Assembly: GCA_026075535.2 (NCBI GenBank)
Contig: AP026542.1
Location: 744,001 to 808,000 of the forward strand
Reading direction: 5' to 3'
DNA length: 64,000 bases
Source of the DNA: Tricholoma matsutake
Taxonomy: Eukaryota; Basidiomycota; Agaricomycetes; Agaricales; Tricholomataceae
Below, piece by piece: positions 44,641 to 53,959 of this stretch. The position numbers and the translations under genes are program-made. The notes below the pieces were generated by a model. That model did no database searches. It was not told where the DNA came from and was given only the letters and a program-made list of their open reading frames with translations. Within the stretch, counting starts at the first letter, position 1. Every line of letters begins with the position of its first letter.

Positions 44641-45489
44641 GACACAGCACCTTTCTTTTTCTTTTATTTTTTTCTTTCTTAGCTTTCTTTTTTTTATTCT
44701 ATTGGCACTGCTGCAAGCACCTGCTCGCAGGGTGTGGATGTAATTAGTTTTATTAGTATATAATAGAATTTAATTAGACTAGAAAATTGGTAGTAAAACC
44801 AGTCAAAACCGGTCTTTCGAGGGCAACTGAACCAAATGGGACCGGTCCTATTTGGTTTGGTTGTGGTCCTTCAATTGTGGGCAACGGTTTGGACTGGTTG
44901 GGGTCCATGGTTGCCCCTCTTGGGGGTCAAACAACCAGACTGAACTGGACCTTAAAACACTATTAACTACGATGTATAGGTTAATATTCTTGCTTCCTTT
45001 TTCCCCATTCTCGCTACCCAAATACTCTGTTTTTTGTAATGACTCTTACTTCTAATTACACAGCATTGACTTGTTATTTCACATGATTAGTAAAGCGAGT
45101 GTTCAGTTCTCCTTTTTCCTCCCTGTTGCCAGTGTTTCCTATTCCCCATTAAGGGATAGGTTTCCAGCAGAATATTTTTCATGTATGCCTAATTACTTTC
45201 TTCCTCCACTGAAAATAAAAAATCGAGAACCTAGACCCTCTGTAGAATTATATTTTACATAGATCTTAGGTTTTCAATAAATATGTATACCCAGAATTGT
45301 CCCAAACACCAGAGACTATGTAGATAATCTGGAGACTCTGGAGACTCCATGAATCTGGTGACCTAATCAGCTGCGGCTGTACCCAAATGAGGCACATGAT
45401 GACATGTGATATATGACATGCATTACAATGATGCATCTTCATTTGTTGTTCCTGCCCACCTGTCTCTGTTGCCTGCGCTAGACACCTCT

Positions 45490-47279
45490 GCATCTCAGCC
45501 ATCTCATATATGGGCCACCTGCACTGGTTCATTCCTTGCCCACACTGCAAGAAGGAGATACCCAAGAGGCTTACCTGTGGTGGGGTCCGAAATCTACAAC
45601 ATACTGGGCTGTTGTACTGCAGGGTGTGTTTCAAGCATATTATAAGCTTCCACACCTTTATGCAGTCCCTTGTAGTGCAGCTGTGGCTTTTTTGATTGGT
45701 TGTCACCTGGCGGCTCATCCCGTGGTGGCATAAGTTACCTGCCCATGGAGGAAGATTTCCCAGTGCATGAAAACGAGCCCCATGTCCTTCCCACTCTTGA
45801 TGCAGTGCTTGAACCTCAATCATTTGATTTTGAGTGTGAGCCATCATGGTTTACAGGCTTCACTCCACCTTGGTCAGGTCCTTCTACGCCAATTGCTACC
45901 CCTCCACCTCCCCGACACTGCCCAGCTACCCCCACTGCCCCCACTTCTTTTGTCTCCTGCTGTTCACCCAATTACCCTGTCACCTGCACCACCACCTTCT
46001 ATGTCGGGCTGCACCATCCAAGCATAAACGCTGCACAAATATGACATGCAACAAATTGGCATGATCTGTGGCTTGTTCTAAATCTTGCTATAAGGAGTGC
46101 TGTATTGCAGATAAGACTCATATCTGTACCTACCAAAGTCACAATGACAACACTCCAATCACTGCTGGAACAGGTGATCCTTTGGAACTTGCTCAACTGC
46201 CCGCTGTTGTACCAGGTATCTCATCAGAAAGCCAAGACAGGCTGGATTTGGTTATCACCAAGAAGTCCTTTAGCAAACCAATGTCGGATGCATGGGCAGC
46301 TGACTGGAATCACATTCATAAGGCACATGATGCACGTCTGCAAGCGGAGGAGCTGAGACACCAGGAGCAGCAGTGCTTGAAACAGCAGGTCCGAGTCTGT
46401 TTTTGGGACAAGGATGGTGAGCCACCAGAGATTGTTTGTGAGAAAGGGCTAAAAATCTATCCAAATTTCAATCTTGTCCATTCTGAGTTGCTGCTGCAGA
46501 AGCTCTGTCTGTTGAAGGATGATGAAATCTTAATCTATGATTATGTAGCCTCTCTCTGGGGCTGAGAAGATGTTGACACAACAATTGCGCTTGCTCCAGA
46601 TCAAGTCCTTCTTGTGCGGTGGCAAAGTGTTAAGGACTGCTTCCATGAAGAGACCTACATCAAGCAATATATGTGCCTCCAACCTCACGCCCAACTTCAA
46701 ATCATGTCCAAGGCCAGAAACACCAAACTTCAATGGCCCACAGCTCAGTTTCTAAAGTGCTGTGGCTTGCTGGCCAGCTTTTGGTGTCACATTTGGGAAT
46801 GTCATCCCCAGTGCACCCACCATCCATCCCCCAGTCATCTATGTCTAGCTCCTCAAATTCTGGGTTGTCCTCTCCCATCCTCTTGAGATCATCCACTCCA
46901 CCTTCCTCTCCAGTGTGTGTGAATATCATCGACCTCATGCTCAGTCCAAGTCCTGAACCAGATTGTTTGCTGACTGTCAAAGCTGAACCTGAAGACTTCG
47001 ACCCTCTTCCATCTAGAGCAAATGTGGAGGATCCTGACTCTCTTTGGAAAGCTGGATGTGTGTTGGTCCCTGTGGACTTTGGAACTTGGCCTAGTGGCAT
47101 GTATGCATGAGATATGGCATGGGCATTCGGCGCTGTTGGTGGACACCAAGATGGCATCAAAGCTCATTTTGAGAAGATTTTCCAACCCATTCTGTATGTC
47201 AAAGCTACGTGGTACAAGCAGCTCCAGACCTGGAAGCATTTGAGCCAGGCTGAACATGATCATGTGAGCCAACTGTCAC
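45490..47279 (+). pseudogene. Cys-rich TE-associated protein, 3' end cut by an LTR
   Basis: An N-terminal paired-Cys segment, FIPCPHCKKEIPKR, is followed by LLYCRVCFKH. A Pro/Thr-rich region with DFECEPSWF (45820) follows. A second cysteine cluster reads KLACSKSCYKECCIADKTHICTYQSH (46060-46140), shown here in shorter pieces: CSKSCYKECCIA and HICTYQSH. The conserved core is VCFWDKDGEPPEIVCEKG with FNLVHSELLLQKL (46390-46500). After a TGA near 46563 the frame continues with IALAPDQVLLVRW and HEETYIKQY. The end, FQPILYVKATWYKQLQTW, stops at 47279, where an LTR begins. The family is common in Agaricomycete repeats and the clusters suggest zinc binding; role unknown. Confidence 0.6.
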
Positions 47280-47978
47280 TGTTAAGGGCAAAGCCTCAAC
47301 CACTCGATCTAGTCGATGTTGTTCGACGAGGTGCTTCCTCAACGAGTCGTTCAGCACTAGTCTTACTCGGAGCGTCCGACATAAGATAGGTAGTGCACTC
47401 TAGCAGGGCTTCTGCGTAGAGTCGTTCAGGTTCATGCACTAAGGGGCTTCCTTAGTGGTTTTGAGTAAGTTCGCGAGTTGCAAGTTAAGGCTGTTAATTG
47501 CCTAGATCTAAACTAAGGACATCCCTACTACGAGTCACAGTACTTATACTATGAGGGAGGTCCTTATTGTCCAATCAGAAAGATAGATGTGTATCAAGTA
47601 AGAATAGAAACAATAGACCTCATGCCTTGCATGAGGTGTCCGATGTCACGGAGTGCTGCAGCGCAGCATGTCAGGAAACAATAACAGATAAGCCTCATGC
47701 CTAGCATGAGGCATCCGATGTCATGGATCCGATGTCACGGACCTCATGTCAGGGGGCTGTCATATCACAGCATGTGTGGGAGTGGGTTTGGGTGCATGGA
47801 GTCACCATGCGTCAAGGGTGCCTTCCACAGGAAGGGGATCGAATGCATGCAGTCGGCATGCGTCGTGTGTGTGTCTGATGTCAAGGACATGCCCTAGGCA
47901 TGAATCAAGGGGTGCCTCCTGTCTGGAGGGGATCGTCGGGTGCATCGGGTTCCATGAGTTACAAGGAAAATTGTAACA
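47280..47978 (-). repeat. 3' LTR of gypsy element 1
   Basis: On the minus strand it starts TGTTACAATTTTCCTTG and ends in CTTAACA (TGTTAAG on the plus strand at 47280), 699 bp. It contains several short inverted phrases such as CCTCATGCCTAGCATGAGG and is related to the 681-bp LTR at 59035-59715 (shared ATGCCTTGCATGAGG and GATGTCACGGACCTCATGT). The polypurine tract GCAAGGGGGTAA lies just upstream on the minus strand. Confidence 0.85.
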
Positions 47979-48347
47979 TTACCCCCTTGCTATGGTCAAA
48001 AGTTCCACACTTCGACCTAAATCCTTGTCTCTCCTTCGTGGTCTGATCGGGCATGGTCTGGTTATGTGGGTAGGTTGGGGTCGAGGGGTACAATGGAGGA
48101 ATAATTCATGTCTGAACTCAGACCATGATCGGGTTCTTCTGGTTCGCACTGCCCTAGGTAGCGGTGTCAAGGAGTCGGTAGTATCGTTGAAAGGGGGGCG
48201 TTGCAGGATGGCAAATTCAACGTCTGTAATCAGGGGTTTGGGTTCTGTTCGGAAGATGGCGTAGAGGCAGAATGCGAAGGTTAGGGCTGCCGCTGCAGCC
48301 AGGGTTGTGCCAATGACGATGGCGAGGATCGTAATCCCTGTGAGCAT
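47979..48347 (-). CDS. Small membrane-anchored ORF in env-like position
   Basis: An uninterrupted 122-codon frame begins MLTGITILAIVIGTTLAAAA and continues LTFAFCLYAIF, giving one strong hydrophobic segment at about residues 3-32 that would act as a signal anchor. The rest is Arg-rich and hydrophilic (AVRTRRTRSW, PIRPRRRDKDLGRS). It lies between the zinc-knuckle ORF and the 3' LTR and ends in the polypurine tract. The sister element has no counterpart. The position recalls env-like genes of gypsy elements, but I see no fusion peptide, furin site or Cys pattern, so chance openness cannot be excluded. Confidence 0.45.
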   Translation of the reverse strand: MLTGITILAIVIGTTLAAAAALTFAFCLYAIFRTEPKPLITDVEFAILQRPPFNDTTDSLTPLPRAVRTRRTRSWSEFRHELFLHCTPRPQPTHITRPCPIRPRRRDKDLGRSVELLTIARG

Positions 48348-48359
48348 GGGTCTGTCTTG

Positions 48360-49127
48360 TCATGCCATCGTCTTGAGCTCTGCCTTTTGATTCCTTCCAT
48401 ATGGCTCTCCTGTCATGTTTCCCATTGCGTCATCATCAAAATCATCGTATCCGCAGTTAAAGAAGAGCCATTGTCTCTGCTCGGCTTCTCTTTGATCGGT
48501 CTCTCGATCTTTCCGAGGTTTCTCTGGGCAATTCATTCTGTAGTGTCCGGGGCCTCGCTGTTTGCAATACCTGCAAACATATTGTTGGCAAATCAGGCCA
48601 AAGTGGCCTATCTGTTGGCAGATGAAACATTTGGCATGTCTCATGTGTGGGGGAGACCAAGGTGGTTGGGTGGTCTTCGGTTCGGGTTCGGGGGTGGTCA
48701 GATCAATTATTTCGGGTGCCCTAGGCACGATCTTCGGGTTCTTCGTAGAATGGGAGGAGCCTCCAAAGGGAGCTCATCATTCGTCTCTGTTGCTCTGCTC
48801 ACTGAATGGCGAGAGTGAGGTCAGTGGTCGTCTGTGTTGACCTAAAGGGGTGTGAGGTCTCTCCTCAGCTGTTCTTGGTCTGTCTGACCACAGTGCAATC
48901 ATTTCCTGGATTGCTTGCTCGATCCCTAGGGTGTCTGCATCGTTCATTGCTTCTTCTAGATTTTGTTCCATCTGTTCGATAGTGCTTGCATAGTAGAAGC
49001 ACATCCTGGCTAGATGGTATTTTGGTGGATCGTGGGTGAGGTGAACGCGAAGGGCATCAGCGTTCAATCAGTTTTGTAGGTATTCTCGGGTAAATCGTCA
49101 TTCGGCAGGCATATTGGGGAGTGTCAT
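48360..49127 (-). pseudogene. Gag-like zinc-knuckle ORF downstream of the chromodomain (element 1)
   Basis: The ATG at 49127 is about 35 bp after the Pol stop. The frame reads YHLARMCFYYASTIEQMEQN and LEEAMNDADTLGIEQAIQEM, then a linker (IIDLTTPEPEPKT). Two zinc knuckles follow: CFICQQIGHFGLIC (C-x2-C-x4-H-x4-C) and CRYCKQRGPGHYRMNC (C-x2-C-x6-H-x4-C). The end is acidic (YDDFDDDAMGNMTGEPYG). Stops near 49108, 49068 and 48768 break it. A nucleocapsid-like role is inferred from the knuckles. Confidence 0.75.
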
Positions 49128-49160
49128 TGTGGGAAGAGAGGGGGTTTTTTGGGTTTTCCA

Positions 49161-51575
49161 TTAGAGGTGGTACCTCTTCGTATATGCCGTCAGGATCTCG
49201 GGGGCATTCTTTAGGTTTGATTCAGGTTCCCAAGTATTTTCGGATGTCGGGTAGTCAACCCATTTCACGAGGTAACGGTGTGTCTTGCTGTGCTTCTTGT
49301 GTGCGATGATCGCTTCCACCTTGTATTTGTTTTCTCCTTCCACGAGGTCGGGTGGTGGAGTCAGGAAGTTTTGCCCATGAGTGTCATTCTCATGGTATCG
49401 CATGAGTAAAGCCGCATGGAATACCAGGTGGATCTTCCATCTCCGCAGCAGTTTCAATTGGTACGTTGTTCTTGACAAGGCATCTTCAATCATGAAGGGC
49501 CCTTCTCATTTTGGTGCCAGTTTTCTTGTTGGGTAGCCAATCTTCAGGTTCTTGGAGTCAAGCCATACTTGTTCTCCAACCTTGAACAGTTCATATTGCC
49601 CTTTTGTTTGGGCAGCCATAGCCTGTCTGGCTAGTTCGTGTGTGGCAAGAGCTTCCCTTCTCGCAGAGAGAAGTTCTTGGATTCTCTGTTTGGCAGCCGG
49701 CACGTTCGTCTTTTTGTAAGGGGTGGGGATAGCACGTGGTTGATATCCCATCATCAAGTAAAACGGCGAGTGTTTTACTGCGGAGTGCGTCTTCTGGTTA
49801 TGCACAAATTCTGCTGTTGGGAGATAACACTCCCAATCTTCGGGTTTGTTCGAACAGAACATGTGGAGGTAAACCTCTAGCTCTTGGTTTACTTGCTCCG
49901 TTTCTCCATTGGTCTGGGGGTGATAGGCGGTGCTCATGGATAGCTTAATCCCAAGCAGTTGTCCGAGTTCTCAGAAGAGTTTGGACGTGAATCGAGGGTC
50001 TCTGTCTGAGATGATTCTTCCGGGGAGTCCAAATCTTGTGTATACATGGCGCAGGTAAAGGTTTGCGGTGCCAAGTGCGTTGATCGTCTTCGTGCAAGGG
50101 ATAAAAATTACCCCCTTCATAAGACCATGGTCTACCATGACCATGATTGAGTCAAATCCGTTTATCACGGGCAAGTCCATGATAAAATCTGTCGTTACCA
50201 GCTCAAATGGTCTGCTGGCGTCGGATGATATCGGTGTCAGTGGTGGGGTCGTCGGGTGTGTATTCACTTTCATTTGCTGGCACTTTGCACAGCCTTTGAT
50301 GTACTTCTTGATGAAGTTGGCCATTCCTGGCCACCAGTAGTCTCGTTGGATCAGTTCAATTGTCTGCCATTGTCCAGGGTGTCCTGTCGTGATGCTATCA
50401 TGGTATTTTCATATGATCGCTCAGCAGAGGGTTTCATCCTGTGGCACGTAGCATCTGTCTTTGAAAAAGAGCAGGCCGTCTTCGAATTTCCAGTCCTCCA
50501 ATGCAGACTTGATTGGGGGAGTTCCGTTGTTTTTCAGGGCTTGTAAAGCATCATTTACGAGGTCGTCCTTCATTATTGCTGAGACCAGGGCTCCCTGGAG
50601 CTCAGTGTGGATCGTTTTGACAAACAGTTCGTCAGCGAGGATGGTCTTGTCCTCGTTATCGGTGTCTTCTTTGGCTATGTGATCTGCTCTCCTCGATAGG
50701 GCATCAGATTGTACCATCTGTGATCCCGGTACATGTTGTAGCTTCAGGTCGAATTGTGACAGGTAGATGCTCCATCTAGCTTGTCGTTGGTTCAGTTTCT
50801 GCACCTGACAGAAATACGTCAGGTTCTTGTGATTGGACAGTACCGTTACAGGGAACGGTGTCCCCTGTAGTGTCTCCATGTCTCTAGTGCTCGGATCACT
50901 CCCAGTAGTTCCCTGTCATATATCTCGTAATTTCTTTCAGCTTTGTTGAAAGAATGCGAGATATAGCCGCATGGGTGCCAGTCTCCATTGGCATCCTGTT
51001 GTCTGAGTACTGCGCCTGTTGCAAATTTCGAGGCATCAGATTCCACCACAAATGGTTTCGTTGCATCTGGCATCAGCAGTACTGGGGCTTCATTGAATTT
51101 CCTTTTTAGTGCATTGAACGATTGCTGGCAGTCGTTTGTCCATTCAAATTTCTGGTTCTTCTTCATCAAATTGTTCAGCGGTCTGGCCAGATCCGTGAAG
51201 TGTCCGATGAATCTTCAATCGTGGGCCAGTCCTTGATCCCAGCCAGCTTTGTGTTGTCCATTGCGAGTTTGTCGGGCCTGATGATCATGCCCAAGAAGTC
51301 AACTTCCTGTATGTTGAATTTGCATTTCTCTATTTTTGGGTAGAGATCGCATTGTTGTAGTTGTTCAAGGACCCTTTCGGTCCTTATCCGGTCTTCCTCT
51401 TCCGTCTTCGAGAAGATCAGGATGTCGTCCATATAGATGACAAGCCATCCTTCATCTAGCATATATCGTTCATCATGGCCTGGAATATTGCCAGTGAGTT
51501 GCACAGCCCAAAGAACATCACCATTGGCTCGAATAGCCCTCAGTTAGTCTTGAATGCTGCCTTCCACTCATCTCC
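49161..51575 (-). pseudogene. Pol of gypsy element 1 (RT C-terminal half to chromodomain)
   Basis: The fragment begins at GDEWKAAFKTN and has a TGA at 51540-51542 where the sister element has Arg (KTNRGLFEP). YMDDILIFSKTEEEDRIRTE is the RT catalytic box. RNase H follows (NFWFF-side region, [40 protein letters not shown]), then the integrase zinc region ([20 protein letters not shown]), the catalytic core ([36 protein letters not shown]), and a clean chromodomain (YKVEAIIAHKKHSKTHRYLV and WVDYPTSENTWEPESNL). TGA stops and one or two frameshifts are present. Confidence 0.88.
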
Positions 51576-51648
51576 TTAAAACTACAAAAAAACCCTCCCC
51601 ACACAAAATGCAGGGGAGGGGGAAAATAAAAATAAACACTTATATATG

Positions 51649-51680
51649 GCCCAGGAGACGTTGTCTGACATCTCCTGGGC
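51649..51680. repeat. Hairpin in the composite hAT-like repeat, left
   Basis: GCCCAGGAGA pairs perfectly with TCTCCTGGGC across a 12-nt loop. Confidence 0.85.
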
Positions 51681-52355
51681 TCTTGTACCTGCTTCCCAGC
51701 ATCTGTAGCCCCCACAATCCACCCTATGAGCAGAAGCTCATAGGCATGGGGTGGGTGCTATGTTGTTTGGTGGTGATCTCCCACCCCTCCTTGCTCACAC
51801 CCACTGCTGTAGCAAACTGCACCAATCATCCACCCTATGAGCAGTTGCTTGTAGGCATGGGGGTGGGTGCCATGGTGCTCAGCGTCATTGTCTGTGGTGC
51901 ACCATTGTCACTGGGGTTAGGCATTGTTCCACCCACGATCCACCCCATGAGCAGTTGCTTGTGAGGCTGGGGTGGGTGGCTTGTCATTGTTCATCGCTGT
52001 CATCTCCTGTTTGGATTTCTGTCTTTTTTCTTTTTTTTTGGGGGGGGGGGGGAGAGGTTTGGGTGTGTCAGTGCGACATGGCATGTGTACGGGGTTGGTG
52101 GGTGCTTACTAGGCAGGTATCCCCCTTCTGGGGTCTCCTGGCATCCCTCTGCACCCTCCTAGCCAGTGTTGACAACCTCACATCCTGTTTGAATGGGGAG
52201 GAGGGTTTTGGTCAGGTTTGGGTGGCTGTGCACATGCGTTGTGCATTTTTGGTCATTGCCCGTTGTTACCAGTAGTAAACAACCTAAAAAAAACAATAGA
52301 ATATAATTAGTTAACTAACAAAAACAAAAAACAAAAAACAAAAAAACTTATCTGT

Positions 52356-52386
52356 GGCCCAAATGACAGTTGCTGTCATTTGGGCC
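52356..52386. repeat. Hairpin in the composite hAT-like repeat, right
   Basis: GGCCCAAATGACAG pairs perfectly with CTGTCATTTGGGCC across a 3-nt loop, a 14-bp stem. It is the inverted counterpart of the module at 44067-44095. Confidence 0.9.
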
Positions 52387-52647
52387 CAGGTTCCATCCAG
52401 TCAGCTCATTTGAAGGTGGTGGTGATGGTGGCAGTGGGCGTGGGAATGGTGGTGGTGGGTGCACACGCAGTGGTGGTGGTAGAGTGGAGAGGAGGAGGAG
52501 GCAGCATTGACAACGGTGGTGTTGGTGGTTGTGAGCTGGCAGTCACATGTCATGTGACACATGTCATGCAATGCATGTATGCGTATTCCATTAATGCTGT
52601 GGTTAACTATGGTTGGGTAATAAATGTATTAAATGTAGACAAATAAT

Positions 52648-52990
52648 TACTTGGTAGCTCAGTGGTTAAGTGCGATGTTATGTGTGCAGACCTGAAGTTG
52701 AGTGTTCAATTCTTGTTGTATGTCAAAATTTTATTTAGGAAAGCATGTGCATTCCGGTTATTCTGGTTAGTCCAGTTATGCTAGTTGCTGCACATCCGGT
52801 TGATCCAACTGTTCCAGGTAAAAATGAGTCCGGGTAGATTCCAGGGATTCTGGGGGTAAATTTGACCCTCCAGTCCAATCGGAATTATGAATTGTGAGAA
52901 AAATATATGTAAATGGAATTCCCTGGAATTCTGGAAATTCTGATCGGAATGGGCATTCCGACCAGAATCCGACCAGAATAGGTGGAGGAG
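52648..52990 (+). mobile_element. tRNA-derived SINE-like repeat
   Basis: An A-box-like TAGCTCAGTGG (52655-52665) and a B-box-like GTGTTCAATTC (from 52702) are spaced as in tRNA-type Pol III promoters. A non-tRNA body follows with ATTCCGG/CCGGAAT-type phrases and a palindromic GGAATTCCCTGGAATTCTGG patch near 52915. It lies inside the hAT-like composite. The 3' end is not defined by a tail or a flanking duplication. Confidence 0.5.
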
Positions 52991-53171
52991 TGTAATGTAC
53001 TCCTGGACTGGTGTAAACTGGTCCAGCAACTGTTACGCAACTGTGACAGACCAGTTTATACCAGTCCAGTCTGTCGTTGCTTATAAATTTTGAAATACAT
53101 GAACCAGTCTGGTCCATGGTTGCACCCTGAAGGGTGCAAAAAACTGGACTGGACTGGACTTTCAAACACTA

Positions 53172-53480
53172 ATTGTTTGGGCCCAAGATAAGCTTTTCAT
53201 TCATTTTCTCCTTGGTAATAGGAACTAACTAATGGTATTTCATTACTTTTTAGGCCAACAACTGAAACCCACACACAAAACACAGACCCTTAAGTAAGTT
53301 TTCCTCTATCATCTTGTTTTCATGAATTAACTAACTTGATTTTCATTTTTTTATAGGTTGTAGATGCCTAGTAACAATGGGCCATGGCATTTGGCCCCAT
53401 ATCAATGACAACAGACAACCAAGTGCCCACCCCAGCCCTATGAACCCCTGCTTGTAGGGTGGATCACAGGTTCCAATGCA
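53172..53480 (+). mobile_element. hAT-like internal fragment
   Basis: ATTGTTTGGGCCCAAGATAA resembles the right arm of the family's hairpin. It is followed by the T-rich tract ending TTATAGG, a second imperfect hairpin (GGGCCATGGCATTTGGCCCC) and the CTGCTTGTAGGGTGGATCA phrase. The fragment is in forward orientation and lacks ends; the preceding copy apparently inserted inside the hairpin loop. Confidence 0.5.
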
Positions 53481-53924
53481 CCACCTATAAGGGCAACCTT
53501 GAAAGCCACATAATTAATGGACTAGCAAAGGGAAATCCAAAATTAAAATTATGGTACATATTACAGGAAGTGGAGGTGCACCTAGCAAAGGAAAATCTGA
53601 AGAGAAAACTCTAAGGACCCCTTTGCCAATGCCCAGTATATGTGAAGATTGCAAAATCAAATAATAGCCTAAAAATAGAAAAGGCAGAGATAGGCAGATC
53701 AAGGCCACCAAATGACATCACACCAAGGAGTAGATGTCAGAAAGGGTACTCCACCTCTAAATATAAAACTGTCAACATGCACAAATGTGATAGAAAGGGA
53801 AATTAGTAATAAAATAAGGAAAAATCATAGAAAATGAAGAATAGGAGAAAATGAAGTGAGGAAAAATATAGGATGAATGTAAAAAATAGGAGAAACACAT
53901 GGGGCACCCACTAGTCCCCTTACA
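53481..53924 (-). repeat. Probable 3' LTR remnant of gypsy element 3
   Basis: On the minus strand a TGTAAGGGGACTAGTGGGTG start at 53924 is preceded by the purine-rich GTAGAGAGGGGGTGA, a plausible polypurine tract. The A-rich sequence to the left has no gene. The outer end is not identified. Confidence 0.5.
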
Positions 53925-53959
53925 TCACCCCCTCTCTACGATGCATCATGCTGATGCAT

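Larger units (their letters stand above)
43307..44962 (+). mobile_element. Non-autonomous hAT-like element, copy B
   Basis: The 1656-bp element has ends TAGTGTTTCAAGGTCCAGTC and ACTGGACCTTAAAACACTA. It has an exact 8-bp duplication TTAACTAC at 43299-43306 and 44963-44970, confirmed by the undisturbed sequence at 38950-38957 in the 5' LTR. It contains two hairpin modules (43854-43888 and 44067-44095), T-rich intron-like stretches after each, a GGGGACAACGAACAAACAGT minisatellite at 44390-44640, and the phrase CTGCTCGCAGGGTGTGGA near the right end, also present in copy A. Confidence 0.95.
38884..45166 (+). mobile_element. Ty3/gypsy chromodomain retrotransposon with RT deletion and nested hAT-like element
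   Basis: Two near-identical LTRs bound the element. Its flanks are GCAGG on the left and GCAGA on the right, a 5-bp duplication with one mismatch. The interior holds gag, an aspartic-protease region, integrase and a chromodomain on the plus strand, followed by the polypurine tract ACAGTGGGAGGG and the 3' LTR. Reverse transcriptase and RNase H are absent between about 41450 and 41580. A hAT-like element of 1656 bp lies inside the 3' LTR. The element cannot move by itself. Confidence 0.92.
43235..45166 (+). repeat. 3' LTR of the gypsy element, split by a hAT-like copy
   Basis: The first part is 43235-43306, then the inserted element, then the second 8-bp target copy (44963-44970) and the rest to 45166. 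The two LTR pieces together correspond to the 268 bp of the 5' LTR. Confidence 0.92.
47280..51575 (-). mobile_element. Ty3/gypsy element 1 with extra 3' ORFs, 5' part lost
   Basis: On the minus strand the order is Pol (RT from its middle, RNase H, integrase, chromodomain), a zinc-knuckle ORF, a membrane ORF, a polypurine tract and the 3' LTR. The 5' side ends abruptly inside RT at about 51575, where the composite hAT-like repeat begins. The flank beyond it does not resume this element. It is a sister of the element at 59035-64000. Confidence 0.88.
51576..53171. mobile_element. Composite of hAT-like copies with a nested tRNA-like repeat
   Basis: The left part (51576-52640) is hAT-like family sequence in reverse orientation, with two hairpins (51649-51680 and 52356-52386) and CCACCCTATGAGCAG phrases. 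A tRNA-like repeat starts near 52650. From about 52995 the sequence is the family's right end in forward orientation: ACTGGTCCAGCAAC, ACCAGTTTATACCAGTCCAG and finally CTGGACTTTCAAACACTA at 53171. No matching left terminus or duplicate of the following ATTGTTTG was found. At least two insertions, one inverted, are needed. Confidence 0.6.

Noticed and set aside
45266..45847. Minus-strand 193-codon frame
   Set aside because: It overlaps the Cys-rich plus-strand gene whose CPHCKKEIP and later clusters are recognisable. The minus frame has no motif.
52380..52646. Gly/Val-rich protein gene
   Set aside because: It is GGTGGTGGTG-type simple sequence inside the inverted hAT-like part, without splice or motif support.
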